Origin: Blastomyces gilchristii SLH14081 | Taxonomy: Eukaryota; Ascomycota; Eurotiomycetes; Onygenales; Ajellomycetaceae | Assembly: GCF_000003855.2 (NCBI RefSeq) | Contig: NW_003101674.1 | Coordinates: 263,149 to 327,148 of the forward strand | DNA length: 64,000 nucleotides | Direction of reading: 5' to 3' | Shown: piece by piece, positions 49,982-62,742 of the stretch | Layout of the letters: every line of letters starts with the position of its first letter | How positions within the stretch are numbered: the stretch's first letter is position 1 | The notes under the pieces: model-generated | Told to the model about the DNA's origin: nothing | Database searches by the model: none | The model's input: the letters and a program-made list of their open reading frames with translations, nothing else | Program-made: the position numbers and the translations under genes

Positions 49982-50077
49982 TGTGAAAGATATAAAGCTT
50001 GTGTGATTGAAAAGGTTGCTAGCTTGTGGAAAGTTATATGGTGAAAGGATTAGTAAGCCAGATCACGTGACCTGACA
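49982..50077 (-). repeat. LTR of Copia-2 (right, element 5' end)
   Basis: 96 bp, TGTGAAAGATA to CACGTGACCTGACA, followed by gattc. Unusually short LTRs for a Copia element. Confidence 0.9.
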
Positions 50078-50082
50078 GATTC

Positions 50083-51244
50083 TTTATAAGAAAATAATTA
50101 GTGAAGCACTGAAGCTACATTTATAAGTGTATTTAGAAGCAGCTATATTATTAATCAGTGACTGAATATTCTTTCAAATCACTCTCAAGCTGTAATAAGA
50201 AATTGACTTGATTCAAAGTTAATTGAAGATGAAGAGATAAAAGAAATTGAAATAGTGTCTGTTTAAACAGCTATTAATACTGGTTTTAAGTTTTTCTTTA
50301 TTAGTTTATAATTGAAGAAGAGAAGAATATAACTTCTCACTATTCAGTTTAATTACACTTTTGAAGATTAATACTCTGTAAATAAGAAAAAAAAAAGAGA
50401 TATTAGAATGACAGACTGAATATAAGATCTTCCTGTGCAGATAATATTGAATAGAGTGAGTAAATGAGTCTTTTAAACAAGATTATACAGACTTGTATGT
50501 GCAATCAAACACACCCTGATCTGCAGGTTACAAACAGCAGAAGTTCACACAGTAAGACTTGGAGTGTATCACTACTTTGTGATTTATGATTTTGTAACAA
50601 AGAGGCTTGAAGATGGGTGAACAAAAAAAGGAAATTTCCTTTTCTCAGGGATTGATTTAGCCCAGGCGGGTGAGTTTAGGCACAACAGACTCTGAAAACG
50701 GCCCCTGGAACATCATATGGCAACATTCCCAACACTCGTCAAATGAGCTGTTGCACGTATCCTGTATGGGGGGAATTTGTGTCCCTCAGCGCGGAAAATG
50801 AAGCAACGGCAGAGCTGAATCGTAGAGACGAATGGAAAGGCTTCTAGAGATTGTAATCTTAATTCGCTTGTGGTACCCAACCAACAGACTTGTTCTATAT
50901 GTATGTGTTATGAATATTTCTTTTCTTTCTTGAGAAGCCAAAGCTCAATGACCGAATAGAAGGAAGTAGAAGTACAAAAAATCCATGAAAAAATAAATGG
51001 GAGGTATATACACCAGTCGAGCTTTTTTAGATCTATCAGTCTCTTTAGGGAATGATGTCAACATTGGAAGGCCTTCTGCTCATCTATCCATGGATGCCCC
51101 CTAAAACAGTGAAGAAAACGCCGTGCGATTGCTATGGTTTATAGCCGTCGTGGAGCCGGCGGATGATGTATTGTCAACGCCCGCTCCAATCGAGGAAAAA
51201 TAACCCCGAGGATAGGTCTCAGAGCGTGCTCTGCGCTCGATGAT
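50083..51244. other. Right boundary of the AT-rich block
   Basis: About 400 bp after Copia-2 remains AT-rich without recognised coding, then composition becomes normal from about 50.5 kb. The remainder is the 3' flank of the membrane-protein gene. Confidence 0.5.
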
Positions 51245-52643
51245 TCAAGGGTGCTTGAAATTGTCCCGGTAACTTTGTTGCCACACCTTCCCTACGCTGG
51301 TATTGTCCTCAACATCCTCATCAACTCGCACGTCCTTCCGCACCTGAATTACCATGGCAGGTAAATCACCGTCCTTGCTGCTGTCCACAATTCTCTCCAT
51401 GCTGTCAGAGTCGACGGTGGTGAGCTTCATGTCCCTCGAGTAAAAGGATCGGCTGTTCCGTTTGTTCGATCGATCGCTCGCGAATTTTCCAGACAGTTCA
51501 ACGGAGCTCCCAGTTTCATAGCCAGAGGGTTTACTACCATTCTTGTAGCCACCGAGCCATATCTTTCTGCTAAAAAGTGGCCGAATGATGGGCGCATTTC
51601 CGATGAATACAGCCACCAGGTCTTCTCTGCATGACCAGATGGCTGCAGTTGGTCCGGTTTTTAACTGTTACGTTTTCATGTTAGGAACCCGACGAAAAAC
51701 GGCATTTTGACGACACATAATTATACGTACAGCGATCACAAAGTAAACACGAAGGCAGGCAGCAATCATGATAAAGATAGTAGCTCCGAACAGGATAAAA
51801 ATACCGATTCTCCGGCCGAGGGAGACCCGCATTTTGGCGAGAACCTAAGTCCAACAAGGAACAATTGAGTAAAACAAAGCATATAGATTAGGGGGCCACA
51901 TGGCTCAGAGGAGATGATTACCGGTAAGGGAATGGCCATGATCATCATATCGGTCAACACGTTCATTATGAGAATAGGAATTAAGAAGGCTAGACTTTGA
52001 GGTGTGCAGAGTGCTTAAGGATATAATGCTAATCAGTATGCGTTTCGTCTCCGTGTTGGATATGGGTAACTCACGACCAGGGTCCGGGTAAACTTGAAAC
52101 AGCTTGTGGAAAGGGCGGCATGTAAATCCTAATAGGAGCAGGATCGATGCGCCCGTGGCTCCTACAATGAGCTGGGCGGGGAGGATGAACCTTTCAACCC
52201 AAAGACCATTGACCACGCGCTTGTAAAAGAAAAGCATGTTCATTTTCAATGTCCAGATAAGGCCAATGTATGTGTACCAGCCCGTCATGAAACATTTTGA
52301 GCCAAGGGATCGAAGCGCTTTCTCCTCTTCAGACATTGCGGCTCTCTGCGCTGCGGGTATATTACCATTGTCTCCAGCATACCCTACAATATGAGCCATT
52401 GCTGTCATGCCAGCATAGGAGAACTATTGTAGATTCGTCAGCGAACGGCCGTTCGAATGCATCTTTAAAGCTCGAAGAATCACTGACCCAAGCAGGAATA
52501 ATCAAATAGTCGTCGGGCTTGAGGCCACGGAAGCCAACCAGCTTCAATCTGGTGAAGATACGTAGGAGGATAATACAAGAGCCTGCGGAAAATTCTGCCC
52601 AAGTTTCGATTAGCGGACTCGGGGCGCTCAGGGAGCCTCCCAT
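51245..52643 (-). CDS. Fungal rhodopsin-type integral membrane protein (SAT4/PTH11-like)
   Basis: Minus-strand exons: 52643-52488, 52423-52075, 52013-51922, 51844-51731 and 51664-51245, giving 376 aa with consistent phases. The ATG at 52643 gives MGGSLSAPSP; an upstream TTG is ignored. The family signature after the first helix is RIFTRLKLVGFRGLKPDDYL. Further hydrophobic segments are in WYTYIGLIWTLKMNMLFF, FILPAQLIVGATGASILLLLG (the first 20 residues form the helix), SLAFLIPILIMN, RIGIFILFGATIFIMIAACL and IWSCREDLVAVFIGNAP. The last gives the family's late WS..E...A...GN.P motif. The C-terminal tail of about 110 residues is hydrophilic and Ser/Asp-rich. Members are PTH11-like putative receptors or unknown membrane proteins; no ligand can be inferred. 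Confidence 0.85.
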
Positions 52644-55080
52644 GATGGGCAAAATTCACAAGGCTAGGGGATCTCAGAAAAAGTGTGATTTAAACTTGAT
52701 GATTAACAAAAAAGAGAGTAAAAAAGATTCGTAAAAGATTGTGAAGAAATGAAAAGAATGTAGAAGGCAGATGCGAATGTGAGATTCACGGCGATATATA
52801 AAATATGTTGTTTGAGGCTATTATAGAACGAGCGATGAACAGTAACGTCTGTCCTGTGTTGGATGTTCTCCCGTTTTCAGGGATGTTCAACCTTAGAAGG
52901 CAGAGAGAGCTGTGAGTCGGAATAGCAATTTCATTCCCCGGAACAAATTATATTCCTCACTAGATATTTTCTAATCGCTTTATGGACTAGGCTTCCAGAA
53001 TCAAAGGACGATGTCCAGTCAACTGGAGAATTTCTTTCCTCGCAGATCCTTCTATCAAACTGTCGAAAAGAGTACGCATACAGGTTGCAGCCGGAGGAGA
53101 GCATGGGGATGTCCAAGAACCTAGCGGCCCAGGGTAGTGGCAAGCGGGAACCGAGGCGGCCGCCAAAAAAATTATAACCTGGGCGAAGCCCAACCAAGCG
53201 CAGCGTATCACGTTTGGGAAAAGCGGAAAGTTCTCTGGCCCTTGCGGATCATCAAACTATTATTCCTGTCAGTATCGAGGAGAGAAGCGCTGGACCCCCG
53301 TTTTCGGGATTTGGTTTGCGGGAAAGTACTAAGGCGTTCATTTGCTGGACCTGAAGGCTGTGGGTTTGACCAGCGAATAGCATGATGGCCTCTTTACCCC
53401 GTTAACTTAGTTGTGACTCTTTCTAAACCCGTGCATACCAAACGTCTCGCTGCCATAAAATATTGCATGGCGCATGCCTTGGTTCTTCACAAGAACAAGA
53501 ACCCGCTTCTAGAGAGCAGGACATGACTCCAAGCTCCAACATAATCAATAACCTTTCATGTTCAGACGATTGGGCCGGAAGAGAGCACCGAACGGGGCGT
53601 GATACCCAACGCTCGGACCCTTTATCCTTTCGCCATGAACAAGCGTCTCGTGTTTCAAGAACCATCTGTCGGCTCCGAGATATGGAAAGTTCACTAGCCA
53701 AGCATGGACCGCAAGCGAACGTTTGCCCTAACGGCTGAACCTGCTTTTACGCTCTGACAGGCGAATAATGAGAAAGGAGAGGTCTCGTTCTGTTATCAGC
53801 CAACTTGTCAGGGTCTTGAAAGGGTTAGGGACAGAGGAGGACTGAGATTTCGGATCCCGCTGTTGACCGGTCATGTTCACGAGCCCCCCCAGGGGTTACT
53901 AGCCTCGGAGCTAATTTAGCTTAGTCACCAACTTTCAAACCGCCAGCTGGTTCGAGACAAATTGAAGGGCCTTGGAAACTCGAAGCTAGTGGCCAGATCA
54001 GCAGTTAGTTACCTGTCACATTCCGGCTGGAGTCTCGCGACCCACCAAGGGCGAAGCGGGAGCCAGTAGACTGCTGCTGACGATTATTTTAGGATTATTT
54101 TGGGTAAACGCGGGACCCTTGGGGAACCGGGAAAGCGGCCCGAACGGCCAGCTAAATCCGAAGCTGTGATCGGCAACGTGCCGCCATTTTTAGCGTCCGC
54201 CTTCAAAAAAAATACTCAAGCCGCGCACTATGATTCTGGTTATTGACGATGACAAGGTACTCTCCGAACCCTTGTGACGGCAGCTTGATGAAATTGCATG
54301 GGACCCCTTTGCGTTTCCGTCGTCCTTGGGGAGGACGACTCAAATGCTCATCAACTGGCCAAGGTCCCGAAGAACCGCACTGCTCATTGCACCCTGGCCC
54401 CTAGGAGGGAGCGTCCCAGACGTCCGGAGCCTTACGAACGCCCCTGAAACTTGGGGCAGTCTTAAGCTGGTGGTATTTTTTGTGCTAATCCCGCCAAGAA
54501 TGAGGTCCGAGACAAGCATTAAATTGGCTCTGGCAGCTCCTGTGCGGAGTGAGTGTACCGTTCTACTTCATCCATTCTCTTTTTGGAAGGCAACATTGAA
54601 GGAGAGAGGCGCCCACTTTTAATAATCCTAGGCATGTATTTCTGGCATGTTCCCAGAACATTCCTGGGGGGCGATATTCATGATATTTTCATGGTATCAA
54701 GAGAGAATGAGCGTTTGCAAAAGGGACCGCTGCGAGGAGGTAGCTCGTATAATTGCAGGAGCTGGCCGACTAGCACATCCTTGATGAAAAATCGAGCTTA
54801 TGGTGCAAAGACGATCCAAGATGACCACAATTTACCCCTCACCTGCGTGGATGGGCCGTTGAAACCGACCGCCGACTTGAGCGCCGAAATTCAAAGAGCG
54901 TCCAATCAAAACAGTTTCCCAAAAGAGGAGAAGAACGAAAGACCAACGTATAGGCCAGCTAACTTTCAAATAATCTCTCTACCAATCATGCGCGCTATGG
55001 CGGACCATCCATGCGGGACCAAGGATTGCGGGGTTTCTTTCCCATGACCCCAACAGATGAAATTGGTGACGATTCGAAAT
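52644..55080. other. Long intergenic region, no gene recognised
   Basis: About 2.4 kb of normal composition between genes pointing apart. ORFs such as 52931-53197 (minus) and 54553-55047 (plus) lack domains, codon structure or splice partners that I recognise. A small unrecognised gene cannot be excluded. Confidence 0.45.
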
Positions 55081-55081
55081 T

Positions 55082-55088
55082 TATAAAA
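55082..55088 (+). promoter_or_regulatory. TATA-like box of the monooxygenase gene
   Basis: TATAAAA lies about 95 bp before the ATG at 55181, followed by a pyrimidine-rich leader. This spacing is plausible for a regulated fungal gene. Confidence 0.4.
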
Positions 55089-55180
55089 GCCATCCTCCCC
55101 TCAGTTTTCAGTTTCTTCAAGGATTGTCGATTTTCAAGATTGTAATCACCTAGAATCTGCCACCACGATCTCCAAACACC

Positions 55181-56890
<1,710 letters not shown>

Positions 56891-57622
56891 GAGTCGTGCT
56901 TGCGCTCTTATACCTAGCTGCCAGGAGCTAGGTTCAACTGGAAAATAAGCTGGGTGTATCTAACAGAGGAACATCGCAAGGAGCAGGGTCCTCTCTCAAT
57001 TTTCTCTTGCAGTCAATCCTTTTGATTTTTAGCATTGTGGCCAGAATTGAGATGTTACACAACAATTGAACTGGTGTACTGAAGGTTGTTGGTCTGTGCG
57101 CCGATGGCTTGTTCCCCAGAAAGGGTTTAGTTTATTTTTTTTTTTTTTTTCAATCTATCAAACGTTCCATCCCATCGTTGTTGCTCTGAGCATTAATTAA
57201 TTTACATATTTTATTGGTTTTATGACATGCACTATTCAGTTGAAAATCATTGGTCCCCTGGTATACAGTCCCTCTTTGAGTATAGAATTGTATTTGTAAA
57301 TGCTGGTTAATAGCGGATTGAAAGTACAGATCGCGTAAAGGCATGCATTTTTCTACAAACAGTGGTATCTTCAGGGTAGATATAGGATATTTTCCCGCAA
57401 ATTTTCAACAAATATAAAATGCAGTAAACAATGTTGTGATTGTAATAGTCCCATCTTGCAATAGCAAAAGCACCGAAAGTCAACACCCAGAAAACCATGA
57501 CAAACTCCTCCATTCCAATGAGGAAGCACGAAAAGCAAATAAGCCCGCGCATACAAATGAAAAAGACACCCAGTCCAGGACAAGGAAAGCAGAAAACAAG
57601 CCTCATGGAGAAAGAGATCCAA
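56891..57622. other. Intergenic, convergent ends of monooxygenase and YTH1
   Basis: 3' flanks of two converging genes. It has a T15 run near 57133-57149 and no recognisable gene. Confidence 0.5.
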
Positions 57623-58378
57623 TCATCTCTTCCCCCGATACCGCCCTCTACCAAACCGTCCATCCCGACCACGATTCTCCCTCCTCCATTCCCTCTCCCT
57701 CTCTTCCTCCTTCTCCTGCTCCTCTCTGATCCGCGCCCTCTCCCGCTCCAAATCCGCTTCCGTCTTCGCTACCTTTACCATCGGCTTTGGCAAATTCTCC
57801 GGCCAACGCGGATGCGCACCTTCAAGACACGCTCGTCCCTCTGGGCAAAACCCGGCCAAATAAAACCGACATATCTTTTTACGCACATGTTTCTTCGCGC
57901 ACAGCGGACCTAGATGGCAGAATCCCCTCTCGTAGTGTTCGCAAGGCGGTATCTTAGCGTCTTCGGGGACGTGTTGGTACAGACATTCATCGCCATTGGG
58001 GCAGTACCCGGTCCGCGCAAAATTCTGGCACTCGGGCATTCGCCGTAGGTTATATTCATGCAGGTACTCGCACTTGATCCCTTTTTTGCACAGGCCTTTG
58101 AGAAAGTGCTTGCAGACGAGGGTGCCATGCGTTGAGGACGGGGCAATCGCGGGGGATGTGGCAGAGGAGAGTCGGGACGGGGTAGGGTGTCTGTCCGGAC
58201 ATGTTGGGCCTAGGGGGCAGTGGCCTTCTCGATACGCTTTGCACACTGGTACGTCTGAAGCGAGTCCAAAGCCGAAGGTTTTTGTGAGAAATGGGCTAAA
58301 GGAGAAATTGAAGTTAGGGTCACGAGGAGCGTCTGGCGAGACGATTCGGTCTGCGATTCCTTGTACGTCCGCAGACAT
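57623..58378 (-). CDS. YTH1: mRNA 3'-end-processing zinc-finger protein YTH1 (CPSF30)
   Basis: Subunit of the cleavage and polyadenylation factor that binds the polyadenylation signal region of pre-mRNA. Single exon, 251 aa, the usual fungal length. Five CCCH fingers begin at about Cys46, Cys89, Cys117, Cys146 and Cys170 (for example [19 protein letters not shown] and [20 protein letters not shown]). An Arg/Glu-rich coiled tail ends in [16 protein letters not shown], an RG-type nucleic-acid-binding tail. The ATG at 58378 opens [13 protein letters not shown] as in orthologues. Acts in the nucleus. Confidence 0.95.
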   Translation of the reverse strand: MSADVQGIADRIVSPDAPRDPNFNFSFSPFLTKTFGFGLASDVPVCKAYREGHCPLGPTCPDRHPTPSRLSSATSPAIAPSSTHGTLVCKHFLKGLCKKGIKCEYLHEYNLRRMPECQNFARTGYCPNGDECLYQHVPEDAKIPPCEHYERGFCHLGPLCAKKHVRKKICRFYLAGFCPEGRACLEGAHPRWPENLPKPMVKVAKTEADLERERARIREEQEKEEEREREWRRENRGRDGRFGRGRYRGKR

Positions 58379-61141
58379 GGCGGTAAAGGTAACTAAGTTC
58401 TCTTCCGGACCGGGGAAAATATATGTGTGGTTTAGTAAAGAGAGGGCAAATCCGGTAACAGAGTAACCGCAAATCCCGGTAACAGAGTAAACCTGGACGC
58501 AGCTGTCTCGTCCTGTCTCGTGCCGTTCTCACTAACTGCAAAATCGATGTGAGGCGGCTAGAGAGGGCACAATTGGGGGGAAGACCCTAGCGGGCGAGAC
58601 GGTAGCTGTAGGGAGATGTGACGTTCGAAAATCGAGAAGCTGCTTGAGAAACCGTCAAGCCAATAAATAGCAGCAATATGAGAAGTGGTAATCCGTAGGG
58701 ATCTTGGAAAAGTATCGTCAGCGTGTCATGGGTAGAAGCCGCATGTTGACGTTGTTTGGTTGCTCTCACGCCCGGCGGTTTGTCTGGCTGCGCCAAAGCC
58801 ACACAACAAGCTTCGGCGCACAGTATTTAACTAACTAGTGGATCGGATAGTTACCACTCCCATTTCTCAACATCCCTACTGGCTATTTCCCATAGACAGT
58901 TGAATAACGATCTGTTGTTCTAATGGTCCTATGCGTGTGGACTATGGAAGAACTGGAATAGGGATATTTGCTGGCTCCAGAGGCCCGGATATTTGTGCGA
59001 CCTTTTATACTCTACAGAATACATTGCTGCTGGATAGATGCTCCACGCCGGTATATCTAGTTGCATTTCGGAACTACTCCGTATATGTCTCTGGGCTATC
59101 CCAAGGAAACCTCTTCCAGCTTGGCTGTGGCCCAGACCAAATCGATCCCGAGAACAAAGCACAACAATTCAAGGATCAACCAGAGGGGGCTAAGGTAGAT
59201 AGATGATCTTCCCCTCATGCGTGGTCCTCGATTCATTCCACCACTTTCCCACGAGGGCAGCAATTAAATACTAAAGGGACGATATCAATGCCAACTGGAG
59301 ATAAATAAAAGAACAAACAAAAAGGGCACAATCGCAACAGAATCAGACCAAGGTGCTTCGTATTGGGATATTTTCCTATCCCCAGAACAATGTTTACAGA
59401 GGGGGATCCTACCTATACCACCCTTCACTCAGAGAATCCGACACGCTCAGAATGCTAGGCTACAGGCATTCCAACATAGCAGAATACAATGATATCATTT
59501 TAGTATGGCGGCATGTATGTACATGTACATGTACGTGTTCATTTGCACCCTCTTATGGCCAGATATCAAGCTTCTGCGATCTGTATCTACATCAAATCGC
59601 AAGCCGGCCTACACTGATCCTGCCAGCGCGGGACATGTAAATAAATATGGGAATTGCTTGTTCCGTCCCCAGTCGAGTCGTCTGAAGAACTATCCTAGCG
59701 TCGATCTAGAATAGCTCTCCAGCTCGACTGCGCAGCCAGGCCAGACCACATTATCCCGCACCAAAGGCTCGCATGGATGGCGGGATCAGAGCTATGATTT
59801 TTAATACACAGTCTCTAATATCATGAAAATAGAGTTCTTCTGTGAAATCTGTTTTTATCAGAAGTCAGTGAATCTTATATTTTTCAAGGTTATCTTTATT
59901 TATTTTTATCTATGAAATTAATGAGAAAAATTATTGATTTCAATGTTCTTCTCTCAATATTATTCAAGTGATAGCTGCTCTCCCAACTATTTCGTTCTGC
60001 GTGAACTTGAGTTTGTTAAAACAAAAAGAAAATACTGCTGCTCCTGGGACGAGGCCCCTGCAGGCTAGGCAGCTAGTTAATAATTAGCAGGACTAAAAAA
60101 AGCAACAAAAAGGCTCTGGCAAAGCTCGTTAAACTCCCAAGCTTGCTCTTCAATAATATATTATTCATGTATGTTGCTTCCTATCCTTCCTGCACAGAGT
60201 AAATCGAGAAGAAAAAGAAAAAGAAAGATAGAAAACACAGACATCTGTTTGATGTCTCTCTGAGCAAACACACAGCACTCAGGAGCTTTTTAAAAGCGCC
60301 GGGTTTGTGATCACTGAGAAGAAATACTACATGTACTCTTTTTAGTATCTCAGAAAAACATTAGGCCTCACCTTCTTTGCACTCAAATGAGGCCTCTTCT
60401 TCACTAGTTTCTACCCCGGGATCTACTATTTATTCACTCTTGATCCACATAGTTTATTCATAAGGCGTCTAAAAACCCCCTCCGTCATATATATGTAATT
60501 CCATCGCTGCTGTTGGTAGAGGTTCTTGCAGAGGAAAATGGAAAGGAAAAGTTAAATAGTTAAGTTAATCCCCAGGATTTCCATGCTAGTGCGATAATCG
60601 CCACTACTACGGCAGATACCCGCTTCCCTAAAATTTTCCTACGCTGGGGTAAAATAAAAAAAAAATAACCCAAGAGGCGAATGGGAGTTGTGTCGCCGAT
60701 GCGCTGAGAGCTCGCATCGTGACTTTGAGGAAGAAAGCGGGAAGGTTTGGCCCTGCTTTCTATCTGTGTTGGGATAATTCCAAACCTCTAGCATAATGAA
60801 AACGGATTCAGCCCTTTCGGTTTTCATTCTGGTCCTTTCAACCCTCGTTTTCTTCCGCAGGGCCTGAAACTGGCTGGACTAGGTGTTCCTTGACCTCGTT
60901 CTCTGCATATATATATATTCCTATAACTATATCCAGGTATCCATACCCAGCTGCAACCGCCTAGCGATTTTCTCATTCTCGAACCTCCAGTACCAAACAG
61001 CCCAAGACTCTCTAGAACAACCCCTTTGTCTTGTCGAATCACTGCTTCCTCCTATCTTAGTGATAGAGATTTTGTTTTCTAGAACGGACTAGGCACCCAG
61101 TCAGGGCCCTGAATCGCCTTTGCTCCGCTTGATCGCTCCTG
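58379..61141. other. Long intergenic region before the chitinase gene
   Basis: About 2.8 kb without a recognisable gene. It contains a small AT-rich patch (59811-59995), an ACATGTACATGTAC run near 59519-59534 and an AT-microsatellite near 60906-60918. Much of 60.2-61.1 kb could be promoter and long 5' leader of the chitinase gene. ORFs such as 59353-59640 lack support. Confidence 0.45.
59811..59995. repeat. AT-rich relic patch
   Basis: About 185 bp whose composition and word use (tctctaatatcatg, cttctgtgaaatct) resemble the mutated transposon blocks while both flanks are normal. It may be the remains of a small repeat. No termini were recognised. Confidence 0.4.
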
Positions 61142-62742
61142 ATGTACCCCTCTATGGGACCTCCCTCCGGGGTTCTAGGTTTCAATGAACCTTCCGACCA
61201 GGACCTCATGCAGGGAGCTTCCCCTGGAATGCCGATGCACTGGAATGCGGTGTACTATGCCAATTGGCGGGCCAATAACATACCGCCTCCCTCAGCGTTG
61301 AATCTAGGTTATATATCCCATATATTCTACGCTTTTGCTTGGTATGAATGGAATAAGGGGAGAATTTACCCCCCCCCAAAACTCCTTCCCCCCTTGCTTC
61401 ACAGGCCCAAATTAAGGCAATACAAGACAGACAGCTTACTGGAATGGAGTTGGTAGGGTGAAAGAGGACGGTAGCGTCTCTGTTCGTGTTTCCCCCCCCC
61501 CCCCCGGACAACAACCCCGTGGGGTCATTGATACATGTATATCCTTGTTTTAAAAAGGCAGCCGTAACTGACGATTTCTCCAGCTTAGCAACGAATGGGT
61601 GGACGAATACCAGCCAGTCGATGGCACTCAGGGATATCTTCGGGCACTCGTCCAGCGGAAACACGACAGCCAGGTAAAAGTGCTCCTTTCGATCGGGGGC
61701 GGGGGCATAGGCAGCAAGAATTTCGCAGAGGTCGCTGGGAACCCAGCAGCAGTTGAGAGATTTCTATCAAGCACCACAGAGCTGGCGAATAAATTTAACC
61801 TTGATGGGTTTGATAGTACGGAAAACCCTTCCCGATAGGCTGCCCCAACCCCGAGGATGGTTTCAGTTCATATGGGTGACAAGCAAAGACAATATTCCGC
61901 TAACAAGTATAAAAAAAAAAAAAAACAAAACAGTAAACTGGGAACACCCCGAAACCCTCGAACAGGGCTACGACTACAACACCCTCCTGTACCGCATGCG
62001 CGAAAAATTCCCAAGCCCAACCTACCTCCTCACCACCGCCCTCTCAGCCGGCCAATGGGTCCTCAACAAAATAAACCTTGTCGAAGCCCACCTCTATGTC
62101 GACCTCATCAATCTCATGACATACGACTTCTCCGGCCCCTGGATGCCTCACAGCGGGCACCACGCTCAACTCTACGCACCACCACCGCCACCGCAACCGG
62201 CGCCATCAGGAGTGCCAGGCCCGCCTCAAACTGCGGCGGCGACGAATAGTACATGTACCATGTCGTGCTCCTCAGGGGTCGCCTATCTGTTAAGCTGGGG
62301 CGTGCCCGCCGATAAAATCCTCCTAGGCATTCCCGCGTACGGTCGTGCGTTCCCGGGGGCGTATGGGATTAATCAGCCGTACGATAGAGGGGGCGAGGAG
62401 AAGGTGTTTGATTACCGTGAGTTACCGCTGCCCGGGACAGAGGAGGTGCACGATGACGTGGTTGGTGCGGCTTATTGTGTTGATGTCGGCGGTGGGGGAG
62501 GAGGAGGTGGTGGTGGTGGAGGGGGGGGAGGGGCCGGGTTCATTTCGTACGATTCGCCGCGGACAGTAACGCAAAAGGCACATTTTGTATCGGAGTTTGG
62601 CCTGGGGGGGCTTTTCTATTGGCATATCGCGACGGATGCGGGTGTGGAGACGAGGAGGAGTCTGGTGGCCACTGGGTATTGTGCGCTGCATCCGTGGATG
62701 ATTTCTACGTCGAATGAGAGGAGGTGGGGGAGAGAAAGATGA
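61142..62742 (+). CDS. Glycoside hydrolase family 18 (chitinase-like) protein with altered catalytic motif
   Basis: Exons 61142-61341, 61457-61481 (25 nt), 61584-61815 and 61934-62742 give 421 aa with all phases fitting. GH18 marks are NAVYYANWRANN, SHIFYAFAWVKEDGS, VLLSIGGGG, MTYDFSGPW (substrate-binding Met-Tyr-Asp), ILLGIPAYGRAF and GLGGLFYWHIATD. The catalytic DxxDxDxE appears as DGFDINWE at residues 149-156. It is split by an intron; the acid Glu156 is present but the third Asp is Asn. A run of 15 glycines (338-352, 62488-62532) interrupts the domain. There is no signal peptide, so it should be intracellular, as for class V ChiB-type enzymes acting in autolysis. Introns carry a C14 run and an A-rich acceptor. 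Confidence 0.85.

Larger units (their letters stand above)
42777..50077 (-). mobile_element. Copia-2, complete LTR retrotransposon coded on the minus strand, mutated, carrying MITEs
   Basis: Bounded by 96-bp LTRs and a perfect 5-bp duplication gattc (42772-42776, 50078-50082). On the minus strand from the right the order is gag (about 49.7-48.7 kb), protease/pre-integrase near 46.5 kb (EFNYIYYMSELSVNLI, the copia zone before integrase), integrase about 46.2-44.8 kb with its typical end ILKDIIFQKNLHL, reverse transcriptase about 44.8-43.9 kb, and RNase H about 43.7-43.1 kb. The RNase H includes TGGPVA and ETEYIAFSE-like segments. This domain order is Ty1/Copia. Stops and shifts are everywhere. 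MITEs at 46469-46975 and 47663-48682 are later insertions absent from Copia-1. Confidence 0.88.

Noticed and set aside
54553..55047. 164-codon ORF upstream of the monooxygenase
   Set aside because: No recognisable domain; composition and length are compatible with chance in this GC-normal sequence, and it overlaps the likely promoter.
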